Positions 16,015 to 23,523 of a DNA stretch of 26,475 bases are shown piece by piece. The stretch is taken from the NCBI GenBank assembly GCA_002345965.1, contig DDTF01000022.1:69707-96181 (forward strand). Reading direction: 5' to 3'. The notes beneath the pieces were generated by a model. It had not been told where the DNA came from, searched no databases, and worked only from the letters and a program-made list of their open reading frames with translations. Origin of the DNA: Flammeovirgaceae bacterium UBA2371 (GTDB lineage: Bacteria > Bacteroidota > Bacteroidia > Cytophagales > Cyclobacteriaceae). How positions within the stretch are numbered: the stretch's first letter is position 1; the number at the start of each line of letters is the position of its first letter. Both the position numbers and the translations under genes were made by a program.

Positions 16015-18327
16015 TTATAAGGACTTTAGTCTCAGGCCCACCAAAAAAGTACGGGGCAAGCCGGGGCCATAAACAAAATTACTGTCCCTGTTTTTACCAA
16101 CATCAAAATCCCGCTGATAGGCATTGAAAAGGTTTTTAACCCCACCAAATACCTCCAGGCCGGCTTTGCTTTTGGCCAGACTGAAAGTATGTCCGACCCG
16201 CAATCCTACTTCCGTAAACGTGGGCGAGGTTATGTATTCGTCTGTGAACTGGCCTGTGCCCTCACCTCCGAAGTGGGCCAGCTGCATGTTCCCGGTGTAC
16301 ACTATATTGGTACTGAAATTCCATTTTTTGGTAGGTGTGTAAGTAAGCGTACCATAGCCGTAGTGGTTGGGTGTTCTCAAAAATTCCCGCTTGGCCTCCA
16401 GGCCATTGATGTTTTCTACGGGCTCGTCAAACAAGCTGGACTGCACCGTGAATCCCGCATCGATTTGAAAAACATAGTCAAAATTGGCTCTGGCTTCCAG
16501 TGTCACTCCCTTTACGGTAGCACCCTTGCCATTGCGTTTTTCAAACCGCTGACCAAAAGCATCTTCTCCCAGCGGAAACTGAAAAAAAGCATTATTGAGG
16601 TAAGTATAAAATCCCTCTAAGGTAAAACCTGCGATGAAATGTTCTGTGGCCTTGTCATAGTTAATTGATGCAGTAAAACTATTGGAGCGTTCTTCCATCA
16701 AGTCATCGGCAAGCGAAATGCGTGACACCCCTCCGCCCGCAAAAGCAATATGCATGTCGGTATCAAATGCTTGTGGCGCACGAAAGCCAGTACCCCACCC
16801 CACCCTGAATTGTGTGGTGCCCTTCAGCTTATACAAAAGTGAAAGCCGTGGACTAAAGATAGCATGGTCGACCAGGTTGTGTTTATCCAGGCGGAAGCCT
16901 GATAAAAAATTCAGTTGCGGTGTAATGTCCCAATCGTTTTGAACAAATACGCCCAAATCTGAAGTAGACTGGTCGATCATATAGTTATAAGAGTCGATGC
17001 GGTCCAGTACATCGTCATAAACAAATTCAGAGCCTACAGTAAGCACTGCACTGCCCCCCAGAAACTGATCCAGTCGGTTGTTCAATTGCACACCGCCCTG
17101 GTGGGTAACCACGTTGGAGGTGCCGTAAGGCGGATCGATGAGGAACTGTTCCAACTCCGTGCCACCATCAGGCTGTATGCCGGTGTAATGATCGCGAGTA
17201 GTACGCTGCCCACCATAATAAAGGATCAGCGAGTTTTTCTTTTCGTTAAAAAACGTCTGGTAGTCGATGCTGCCCATCCACACATGGTGGGTGCGCTCTT
17301 CCGATTGAAGGGTAAGGTAAGCGGGTAGGTCTACCATTTCTCCCCCATAACGGTATTCGTTAATGTTGCTTAGGCTCACCTCCAACTTTTGATTATCGGT
17401 CGGTAGCCAAAAGAAGTTGGTGCCGAAAGAATTGTTTTTTAACAGTGGCAACTCGGAAAAGTTGTCGCCATTGGCATCATAGGCACTTCTGTTCCGATGG
17501 TTGATAAATACAGATGCTCCTGCATTTTGTTGCGGATTAACAACTGTGGCGTTGCCGGCTACGATGTTGTCGTTTGCCCTGCCGTTCACACTTTGATAGG
17601 TATGTGAAAAATTGTAACCATTCTCTTCAGGAATTTTGGTGATCACGTTGACAGTACCTCCGATGGCACTTGAGCCATACAGTGCCGAAACACCACCGCG
17701 CACCACTTCAATTTTTTCGATCATGTTCACAGGAATCTGCTCCATGCCATAAAGTCCTGTAAGTGGACTAAAGATGGGCCGTCCGTTGATGAGTATTTGG
17801 GAATATCCTCCTTGTAGGCCGTTTATACGCAACTGGGTATAATTGCAGGTCTGGCAATCGGTTTCCACACGTAAGCCTGGCTGAAAGCGCAAGCCTTCTG
17901 AGAGACTGGCGGCCACCACTTGATCCAACTCTTCGCTGTTCACAAGGTTCACAATCACAGGCGAATCCGTCTTTCGTTTTTCGGTACGCGTACCCGTTAC
18001 CACTACTTCATTCAAATGAAAATTATCTTCCTGAAGGTTAAGTTTTAATACCAGGGTTTCCCCTGCTGTTACTTTAACCTTCTGGTTGTAGGTAAGAAAG
18101 CCAATGGATCTAACCTCAAGGGTTCTTTCTCCTGCTGGTACATGTTCTATAATAAATTGCCCGTTGGCATCCGCGGAGGTGCCATTGTTGGTGCCTACCA
18201 CCTGAATGGTGGCGTACGGCAACCCTTCTCCTTGCGGATTGTATACGGTTCCCTTTATGCGACCGTATTGCGCCAGTGCAACAACACTTATTAACAGGAT
18301 CCCGCAGGTAAGGATGTATCGCACCAT
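16015..18327 (-). CDS. TonB-dependent outer-membrane receptor
   Basis: A 770-residue outer-membrane receptor that imports a substrate using TonB energy. Order: signal peptide (1-19, ending ALA), carboxypeptidase-regulatory-like beta-sandwich (about 23-100), TonB-box-like NEVVVTGTR (106-114), plug domain (about 115-232) with the DQVVAASLSEGLRFQPGLRVE and VEVVRGGVSALYGSSAIGGTVNVIT signatures, and a 22-strand barrel ending in LRLKSL. The plug holds a conserved-looking C-x-x-C (C158, C161) before NYTQLRINGL. The substrate is unknown; iron, manganese or a metal chelate fits best because the divergent gene encodes a DtxR-family regulator and the promoter holds a matching operator. ATG 18327 is chosen over the 13-codon longer frame since it begins the signal peptide. 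Confidence 0.93.
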   Translation of the reverse strand: MVRYILTCGILLISVVALAQYGRIKGTVYNPQGEGLPYATIQVVGTNNGTSADANGQFIIEHVPAGERTLEVRSIGFLTYNQKVKVTAGETLVLKLNLQEDNFHLNEVVVTGTRTEKRKTDSPVIVNLVNSEELDQVVAASLSEGLRFQPGLRVETDCQTCNYTQLRINGLQGGYSQILINGRPIFSPLTGLYGMEQIPVNMIEKIEVVRGGVSALYGSSAIGGTVNVITKIPEENGYNFSHTYQSVNGRANDNIVAGNATVVNPQQNAGASVFINHRNRSAYDANGDNFSELPLLKNNSFGTNFFWLPTDNQKLEVSLSNINEYRYGGEMVDLPAYLTLQSEERTHHVWMGSIDYQTFFNEKKNSLILYYGGQRTTRDHYTGIQPDGGTELEQFLIDPPYGTSNVVTHQGGVQLNNRLDQFLGGSAVLTVGSEFVYDDVLDRIDSYNYMIDQSTSDLGVFVQNDWDITPQLNFLSGFRLDKHNLVDHAIFSPRLSLLYKLKGTTQFRVGWGTGFRAPQAFDTDMHIAFAGGGVSRISLADDLMEERSNSFTASINYDKATEHFIAGFTLEGFYTYLNNAFFQFPLGEDAFGQRFEKRNGKGATVKGVTLEARANFDYVFQIDAGFTVQSSLFDEPVENINGLEAKREFLRTPNHYGYGTLTYTPTKKWNFSTNIVYTGNMQLAHFGGEGTGQFTDEYITSPTFTEVGLRVGHTFSLAKSKAGLEVFGGVKNLFNAYQRDFDVGKNRDSNFVYGPGLPRTFLVGLRLKSL

Positions 18328-18365
18328 TTGGTATTTAGGGGTATCAAAATCTAACTTCAGTAGCA

Positions 18366-18396
18366 CAAAATTAATAAGTTAGAGTCTTCTAACAAA
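18366..18396 (-). promoter_or_regulatory. Consensus Bacteroidota promoter of the TonB receptor operon
   Basis: Read on the minus strand, TTTG (18396-18393), 19 bases, then TAATTTTG (18373-18366). This is an exact match to the Bacteroidota housekeeping sigma consensus TTTG-N17..23-TAnnTTTG. It places transcription start near 18359, about 30 bases before the receptor's ATG. I found no comparably complete match elsewhere in the window. Confidence 0.8.
18379..18392. promoter_or_regulatory. Predicted DtxR-family operator
   Basis: TTAGAGTCTTCTAA has TTAG and CTAA arms six bases apart, the same arrangement as the core TTAG-N6-CTAA of the DtxR/IdeR box. The symmetry extends to GTTAGA-N4-TCTAAC (18378-18393). 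It sits wholly in the spacer of the TonB receptor promoter, where bound repressor would block RNA polymerase. It is 50 bases from the divergent dtxR-like start codon, so autoregulation is also possible. Assignment to this regulator is inference from layout and proximity. Confidence 0.65.
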
Positions 18397-18441
18397 TCCT
18401 TTTGGAACAATTTTCTATTTTAGACCCTGAAAAGGAATAAA

Positions 18442-19098
18442 ATGGCTTCACAGACAGAAGAAAACTATTTAAAGACGTTGTACGCGCTGGCAAATCAGAA
18501 AGGAGAAGTGACCATTTCCGAACTCAGTGCATCCTTGAAGGTGAGTAATCCCACCGTAAACAGCATGGTTAAAAACCTCAAGAAACAAGGACTGGTGAAA
18601 TACGAGAAATACAAACCCATAACGCTGACTGCCAAAGGTGAAAAGGCTGCCGCCCTTATCATCCGCAAACATCGATTAACCGAAATGTACCTGGTCGAAA
18701 AAATGGGCTTTGGCTGGGAGCAAGTACATGAAATAGCCGAACAGGTAGAACACATCGATTCACCAGCCTTCTTTGAACGTATGGACGAACTGATGGGCCG
18801 ACCTCCTATTGATCCACACGGCTCGCCCATTCCTGACAAGGACGGTAAGATTGCACAAGAACAATTTGAGCCTTTGAGTAATTACAAACCCGGTACGTCA
18901 CTTAAACTGGCAGCGCTGTCACACTCGTCAGCGGAATTCCTGAAGTTTCTGAACAGCAGGGAACTGAGTCTGGGCACTCATCTGAAGATTAAGTCTGTGG
19001 AACCATTTGATGGAAGCATGGTAGTAGCCTATAAAGGTCATCCTGCCGAAACCTTCACCCGCACAGTTTGCGAAAAGTTGCTGGTAGAGCCTCAGTAA
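18442..19098 (+). CDS. DtxR/MntR-family metal-dependent transcriptional regulator
   Basis: A 218-residue cytosolic repressor that binds DNA when loaded with Fe2+ or Mn2+. Residues 1-65 are the winged helix-turn-helix (ISELSASLKVSNPTVNSMVKNLKKQGLV). About 66-140 form the metal-binding and dimer domain, with H77, E81, H96, E100, E103 and H104 at positions aligning with DtxR H79, E83, H98, C102, E105 and H106. About 148-218 is a FeoA/SH3-like C-terminal domain. The residue matching DtxR C102 is E100, as in MntR. The residue matching M10 (DtxR) or D8 (MntR) is N8, unlike either, so metal specificity is uncertain. It is divergent from the TonB receptor and ends two bases from a convergent membrane-protein gene. 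Confidence 0.92.
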   Translation: MASQTEENYLKTLYALANQKGEVTISELSASLKVSNPTVNSMVKNLKKQGLVKYEKYKPITLTAKGEKAAALIIRKHRLTEMYLVEKMGFGWEQVHEIAEQVEHIDSPAFFERMDELMGRPPIDPHGSPIPDKDGKIAQEQFEPLSNYKPGTSLKLAALSHSSAEFLKFLNSRELSLGTHLKIKSVEPFDGSMVVAYKGHPAETFTRTVCEKLLVEPQ

Positions 19099-19100
19099 TT

Positions 19101-19511
19101 TTAGACAATGCTTTGCCGGTTGTGAGAAATCAGGCGCCAGGAAATACCGGTAAGCAGCACGGTCATAAAAATTCTGAACACAATGGCCTTGACCGTTTTC
19201 TCTTCGTACGGAAGTTGGTAGGCAATGTGTACTACCAAACCGCTAAGCGCAAGCAACAATAAAACAGTGGCAATAGCCAATAGTGTAGTGGTCCAACGCT
19301 TTTGCTCAAAAAATCCAAAAGATGAACTGATGTAAATAATACCACAGATGAAATTGACAATCACCACATGCCACACAAAATTACCTTCCATGGCACGAAT
19401 ACCAAAGAGATCAAAAATAACAGAAGCACTCATAAAGAGCGTGACTCCTCCAAACAGGGCAGCTAAGAGAGCAGATAAGGATAATATGGTTTTGGAAACA
19501 ACGGGTTTCAT
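19101..19511 (-). CDS. Four-helix membrane protein of unknown function
   Basis: A 136-residue protein with four hydrophobic segments: ILSLSALLAALFGGVTLFMSASVIF, VWHVVIVNFICGIIYISSSFGFF, LLAIATVLLLLALSGLVVHIAY and IVFRIFMTVLLTGISWRLI. A conserved-looking W-H and an N-F sit in helix 2. I do not recognise a named family. The start is ATG 19511; the frame is open to 19571 with no membrane character, and ATG 19550 is a second option. A 6-bp inverted repeat TTGGCA/TGCCAA lies immediately before this ATG. It is convergent with the regulator gene, with two bases between, and divergent from the MFS gene. Confidence 0.6.
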   Translation of the reverse strand: MKPVVSKTILSLSALLAALFGGVTLFMSASVIFDLFGIRAMEGNFVWHVVIVNFICGIIYISSSFGFFEQKRWTTTLLAIATVLLLLALSGLVVHIAYQLPYEEKTVKAIVFRIFMTVLLTGISWRLISHNRQSIV

Positions 19512-19664
19512 TGGCAGAATTTTGATGCCAATCTGATAAGTTACGGTCATAATATTAATGACCAGCTGCATCTCTAAAGATGACTTTAATCATTATATCT
19601 AATTATTCCCTTGTAGCCCCAGGTGAATGGTTTTACCTTAACTTTATTACATCTTTAGCTACAA

Positions 19665-20837
19665 TTGAAACACATCACTCGTACCGTTTGGGTTTTATCC
19701 TGGGTCAGCTTGTTTACCGACACTGCCAGCGAAATGCTCTACCCTGTGATGCCCTTGTATTTAAAGACGATAGGTTTTTCCGTTTTTCTAATCGGCATAC
19801 TGGAAGGCGTAGCAGAGGCGGCAACGGGTTTGAGCAAAGGTTATTTTGGGCAACGCTCCGATCTCTCCGGTAAGCGGACCCCTTTTGTACAACTGGGTTA
19901 TGCGCTTAGTGCCATTTCCAAACCGATGATGGCTGTGTTCGTATATCCACTCTGGCTGTTTTTTGCCCGCACACTCGATCGGCTGGGTAAAGGCATTCGC
20001 ACGGGCGCCAGAGATGCCATTCTTTCCGATGAAGCGACACCCGCTACCAAAGGAAAAATATTTGGACTTCATCGCTCCATGGATACTCTAGGAGCAGTAC
20101 TTGGACCGCTTTTGGCTCTCCTTTATTTATATTTTTATCCGGAGGACTACAGGACCCTTTTCTTTGCAGCATTTATCCCGGGTATGCTGGCAGTGCTTGT
20201 ATCATTGCTCTTAAAAACCAAAAGTGTTAGCAAGAAAACTCCTACAACCTCCTTTTTCTCATTTCTACAATATTGGAAAATAGCACCTTCTGCTTATCGC
20301 AAAGTTGTGATCGGCCTATTGGCTTTTGCATTGTTTAACAGTTCTGATGTGTTTCTGTTGCTCAAAGCCAAAGAAGCTGGGTTAAGCGATACGATGGTTA
20401 TAGGTGTATACATTTTTTATAACCTGATTTATGCTTTGTTTGCTTTTCCGCTGGGTATACTTGCCGATAAGATAGGACTCAAGCGCATGTATGTATTTGG
20501 TCTTGCTGTGTTTTCTATTGTCTATTTTGGAATGAGTTGGGCACAGGGTGTTGTCCCCATTTTGTTATTGTTCTTATTGTATGGAGTCTACTCTGCGGCT
20601 ACTGAGGGAATTTCCAAAGCATGGATCACTAATATCACTGAAAGCCGGGACACCGCAACAGCTATTGGCACCTATGCAGGTTTCCAGAGCATATGTATGC
20701 TGCTGGCCAGTTCACTGGCAGGATTCATCTGGTATCGGTTCGGTGCCAGCACCACCTTTCTTGTAACGGGTATCATCACTACACTCGTGATGATCTACTT
20801 CCTAGTGGTAGTAACAACCACACCTCAGAATAAATAA
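19665..20837 (+). CDS. Major facilitator superfamily transporter
   Basis: A 390-residue, 12-helix MFS permease. Helix 1 carries WVLSWVSLFTDTASEMLYPVMPLYL, and the loop between helices 2 and 3 has GYFGQRSDLSGKRTPF, the MFS motif A. LDRLGKGIRTGARDAILSDEAT follows helix 4, characteristic of a group of proton-coupled bacterial efflux-type MFS proteins. Substrate is unknown; drug or metabolite export is the usual role of this group. The start is TTG 19665: an in-frame TAG lies three codons upstream and the next ATG is at residue 24, inside helix 1. The SDR gene begins 54 bases later and may share its transcript. Confidence 0.9.
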   Translation: MKHITRTVWVLSWVSLFTDTASEMLYPVMPLYLKTIGFSVFLIGILEGVAEAATGLSKGYFGQRSDLSGKRTPFVQLGYALSAISKPMMAVFVYPLWLFFARTLDRLGKGIRTGARDAILSDEATPATKGKIFGLHRSMDTLGAVLGPLLALLYLYFYPEDYRTLFFAAFIPGMLAVLVSLLLKTKSVSKKTPTTSFFSFLQYWKIAPSAYRKVVIGLLAFALFNSSDVFLLLKAKEAGLSDTMVIGVYIFYNLIYALFAFPLGILADKIGLKRMYVFGLAVFSIVYFGMSWAQGVVPILLLFLLYGVYSAATEGISKAWITNITESRDTATAIGTYAGFQSICMLLASSLAGFIWYRFGASTTFLVTGIITTLVMIYFLVVVTTTPQNK

Positions 20838-20891
20838 ACCTTTTGTGCTTGCTCCTGTTAGGAAGTTAAACATTTTAAGTTTTAACCTTAC

Positions 20892-21590
20892 ATGAAGCAA
20901 TTCTTGATCATAGGCGCCTCGTCAGGCATCGGAAAACAATTGACTGAACAACTACTGTCTGAAGGACATCGGGTATTTGGCACCTATAGAAATACCAAGG
21001 TAGATTCGACTCATGCCAACGTCTCCTATCATTATCTGGATGTGATGGAAGATTCATTATCACTGGATTTTTTACCTTCACAACTAGATGGCTTGGTGTA
21101 TTGCCCTGGAAGTATTAACCTCAAACCCTTTGCCCGCATCCAACCCCAGGAGTATATAACTGATTATGAACTCAATGTAGTGGGGGCGGTAAAAGTATTG
21201 CAGGCCGTATTGCCATTGCTAAAGAAAAGTAAAAACCCGGCCGTTGTCTTTTTCTCAACTGTTGCCGTGCAAGTGGGCTTTCAGTTTCACTCGCAGGTGG
21301 CCGCTTCCAAAGGAGCATTGGAAGGACTAACCCGTGCGCTCGCAGCTGAACTGGCCCCTACCATCAGGGTCAATTGCATTGCCCCCTCACTAACAGATAC
21401 TCCCCTGGCAGCCAAACTGCTAAGCAGTGAAGAGAAAAAACAAGCGAATGCCAAGAACCATCCCCTGCAAAAGATTGGCTCACCTATAGATTTGGCCGAG
21501 ATGGCTGCCTTTCTGCTTTCAGAAAAATCCAAATGGATTACCAGCCAAATCATTCATGTAGACGGTGGCATGTCGAAAATTAAAAGTTAA
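20892..21590 (+). CDS. Short-chain dehydrogenase/reductase-fold protein lacking the catalytic tyrosine
   Basis: A 232-residue Rossmann-fold SDR protein. The cofactor motif GASSGIG is at 8-14 and CPGSI takes the place of NNAG at 71-75. Of the catalytic set, N95, S122 and K140 are present, but the position four before K140 is V136 rather than tyrosine (VAASK instead of YxxxK). The substrate-binding loop NCIAPSLTDTPLA and the C-terminal DGGMS are normal. Without tyrosine, normal dehydrogenase chemistry is unlikely; a binding, regulatory or altered-chemistry role is possible, perhaps using H133. It starts 54 bases after the MFS gene and is followed 16 bases later by a small Lacal_2735-like gene. 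Confidence 0.87.
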   Translation: MKQFLIIGASSGIGKQLTEQLLSEGHRVFGTYRNTKVDSTHANVSYHYLDVMEDSLSLDFLPSQLDGLVYCPGSINLKPFARIQPQEYITDYELNVVGAVKVLQAVLPLLKKSKNPAVVFFSTVAVQVGFQFHSQVAASKGALEGLTRALAAELAPTIRVNCIAPSLTDTPLAAKLLSSEEKKQANAKNHPLQKIGSPIDLAEMAAFLLSEKSKWITSQIIHVDGGMSKIKS

Positions 21591-21606
21591 ATTAACACAA
21601 CACACC

Positions 21607-21777
21607 ATGTTTAATCTGTTCAAAAAAAAGTCGGAGTTGGAAGTACTTCAGGAAAAATATCAAAAGCTAATGGCCGATGCCTACAAACTTTCGCACTCCA
21701 ATCGTACCGCTAGTGATCAAAAGCAAGCCGAGGCAGAAGTTATCCGACTCCAAATAGAGAAACTGACATCAGGTTAG
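21607..21777 (+). CDS. Small Lacal_2735-family-like protein
   Basis: A 56-residue highly charged protein, MFNLFKKKSELEVLQEKYQK at the start, then an alpha-helical, probably coiled-coil region with NRTASDQKQAEAEVIRLQIEKL. This resembles the Lacal_2735 family, small conserved proteins of Bacteroidota of unknown function. The frame is open slightly upstream (21565) into the end of the SDR gene, but ATG 21607 gives the usual F-x-L-F-K-K-K start. It is 16 bases after the SDR gene and likely translated from the same message. Confidence 0.75.
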   Translation: MFNLFKKKSELEVLQEKYQKLMADAYKLSHSNRTASDQKQAEAEVIRLQIEKLTSG

Positions 21778-21891
21778 AATCTTTATTTTTGACATTAATC
21801 TCCCAAAACATACATGTTCATTTAGGATAAAGTAAAATAGTTGGGCTGAATCCATGAAATGTTTAATTTACATGGTATCAAAAAAGTGAAT

Positions 21892-22314
21892 ATGGACAAA
21901 GTGGTTTTCATTGTTGAAGATGACCCTATCCAACAAAAGGTGTTGCAAAGGCATTTTGAAAATATGGTCGGTGACTTCAAGGTGCGCACTTTTAGTAACC
22001 CAGAAGAAATATTAGAGCATCTCCATGACAAACCATTCGCAATTGTGCTCGATCATTACTTTGATGGAGGTAATGAAAAAACAGGCTTGGAATATCTTAA
22101 AGTCATTAAGAAAAAGTCTGGCATCCCAGTGATCTATTACACTTCTTCTGACGACTCGGAGTTGCCGCAAAAGGTGAAGAAGCTAGGTGCCGTGGCTTTC
22201 ATACACAAAGATTTATCCTCATTTGTGAGACTTCGAACTACTTTAGACCAACTGGAAGCAGAACGAGCAGAACGAGAAAAGAAAGGTTTTTTAAAGCGAT
22301 TTTTTAAACTATAG
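21892..22314 (+). CDS. Single-domain response regulator (receiver domain)
   Basis: A 140-residue protein that is essentially one receiver domain. The acidic pair is E9-D10-D11, the phospho-accepting aspartate is D54 in IVLDHYFDGG, the switch threonine is T84 in YYTSSD and the lysine is K106 in FIHKD. The C-terminal tail (about 120-140) is rich in charged residues (AERAEREKKGFLKRFFKL) with no DNA-binding domain, so it acts by protein contact, perhaps in a phosphorelay or as an output to another protein. The frame is open back to 21859, but ATG 21892 starts the domain cleanly. The histidine kinase gene begins two bases after its stop, so they are a pair. Confidence 0.9.
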   Translation: MDKVVFIVEDDPIQQKVLQRHFENMVGDFKVRTFSNPEEILEHLHDKPFAIVLDHYFDGGNEKTGLEYLKVIKKKSGIPVIYYTSSDDSELPQKVKKLGAVAFIHKDLSSFVRLRTTLDQLEAERAEREKKGFLKRFFKL

Positions 22315-22316
22315 TT

Positions 22317-23519
22317 TTGATCAGACCAAAGGATCATGTTCGTGAGAAAGAAAGACTAAAAGAGTTAGATTCCTTTGCCATCCTTGACACCTTACCGGAA
22401 GAGGACTTTGACAGTCTTACTACCATCGCAGCTTCTATTTGTGGCACTCCTATTTCTTTAATCAGCTTATTGGATGGTGAACGTCAGTGGTTTAAATCTC
22501 ACCATGGACTGGATGTTGATCATACTCCCAAAGAACTTGCCTTTTGTGCTCATGCCATCAATGCACCAGAAAATGTTTTTGAAATAGAAGATGCCCGGAA
22601 AGATGAGCGCTTTCATGACAATCCCCTTGTAACCGGAAACCCTCATGTGATCTTTTATGCCGGGGTACCTTTGGTTACTGAAAAAGGGTTGCCATTAGGT
22701 ACCCTGTGTGTAATTGATGATAAGCCCCGGAAGCTGGAGTCTCATCAGGTTAAATCACTCAACGCATTGTCTAAGCAGGTAATGCGCCTGTTTGAACTCC
22801 GCAAAAAGAAATTGACGCTGGAGAAAACACTTAAGGATTTAGAAGAAAGCAATCAAAACCTGGAGAGGTTCGCAACATTGGCCGCCCACGATCTCAAATC
22901 TCCCTTGAACAACATCTCTATGCTGGCCGATCTTTTCTTAGATGACTATGGAAAGAAAATAGATGAAGAAGGCAATCATATGCTTGATATGATTAAAACT
23001 TCCTCAGTCAAACTAAAAAAGCTGATCGAGGGTTTACTGGCGTACAGCAAGAGTGATTCCTACTTCAAAGAAAACAAAAATGCCGTCATTCTTAGTGCTT
23101 TGATTGATGACATCAGTGACCTCCATCACACAACTGCAGATATCACCATAGAATTAAAATCTGAACTGACAGCAATACAGGTCAACAGAACTATTCTATA
23201 CCATGTGTTGCTGAACCTGATTTCCAATGCCATCAAATACAACGACAAGGACAAAATCATTGTCAAAATAGAAGCTTATGAAACAAAAAGCCATTATGTT
23301 TTTTCTGTGAATGACAATGGACCTGGCATAGCCCCTCAATTCAAAAATAAAATATTTGAATTGTTCAGTATCATGAATCCCAAAGACAGGTTTGGGCAAA
23401 CGGGGAGCGGTATTGGGCTGGCTACCGTAAAAAAACTGATAGAAAACTCAGGCGGCTTCATTCAGGTAGATTCAGAAATTGGTAACGGATCTACATTTAG
23501 GTTTTCGCTGGAAAAATAG
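22317..23519 (+). CDS. GAF-domain sensor histidine kinase
   Basis: A 400-residue cytosolic kinase with no membrane segments. A GAF sensor domain covers about 25-160 (ICGTPISLISLLDGERQWFKSHHGL, KELAFCAHAI, YAGVPLVTEKGLPLGTLCVID), followed by a short coiled linker. HisKA has the phospho-accepting H191 in AAHDLKSPLNNIS. The ATPase domain has N300/N304 (N box), D333 in NDNGPGIAP (G1) and GSGIGLAT at 363-370 (G2). The ligand of the GAF domain is unknown. The start is TTG 22317, two bases after the response regulator stop, which implies translational coupling. It ends four bases from the convergent marC-like gene. Confidence 0.93.
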   Translation: MIRPKDHVREKERLKELDSFAILDTLPEEDFDSLTTIAASICGTPISLISLLDGERQWFKSHHGLDVDHTPKELAFCAHAINAPENVFEIEDARKDERFHDNPLVTGNPHVIFYAGVPLVTEKGLPLGTLCVIDDKPRKLESHQVKSLNALSKQVMRLFELRKKKLTLEKTLKDLEESNQNLERFATLAAHDLKSPLNNISMLADLFLDDYGKKIDEEGNHMLDMIKTSSVKLKKLIEGLLAYSKSDSYFKENKNAVILSALIDDISDLHHTTADITIELKSELTAIQVNRTILYHVLLNLISNAIKYNDKDKIIVKIEAYETKSHYVFSVNDNGPGIAPQFKNKIFELFSIMNPKDRFGQTGSGIGLATVKKLIENSGGFIQVDSEIGNGSTFRFSLEK

Positions 23520-23523
23520 ACTG

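Noticed and set aside
16189..16620. A 143-codon plus-strand open frame
   Set aside because: It is antisense to the TonB receptor barrel, with low-complexity, non-domain translation; a shadow of the real frame.
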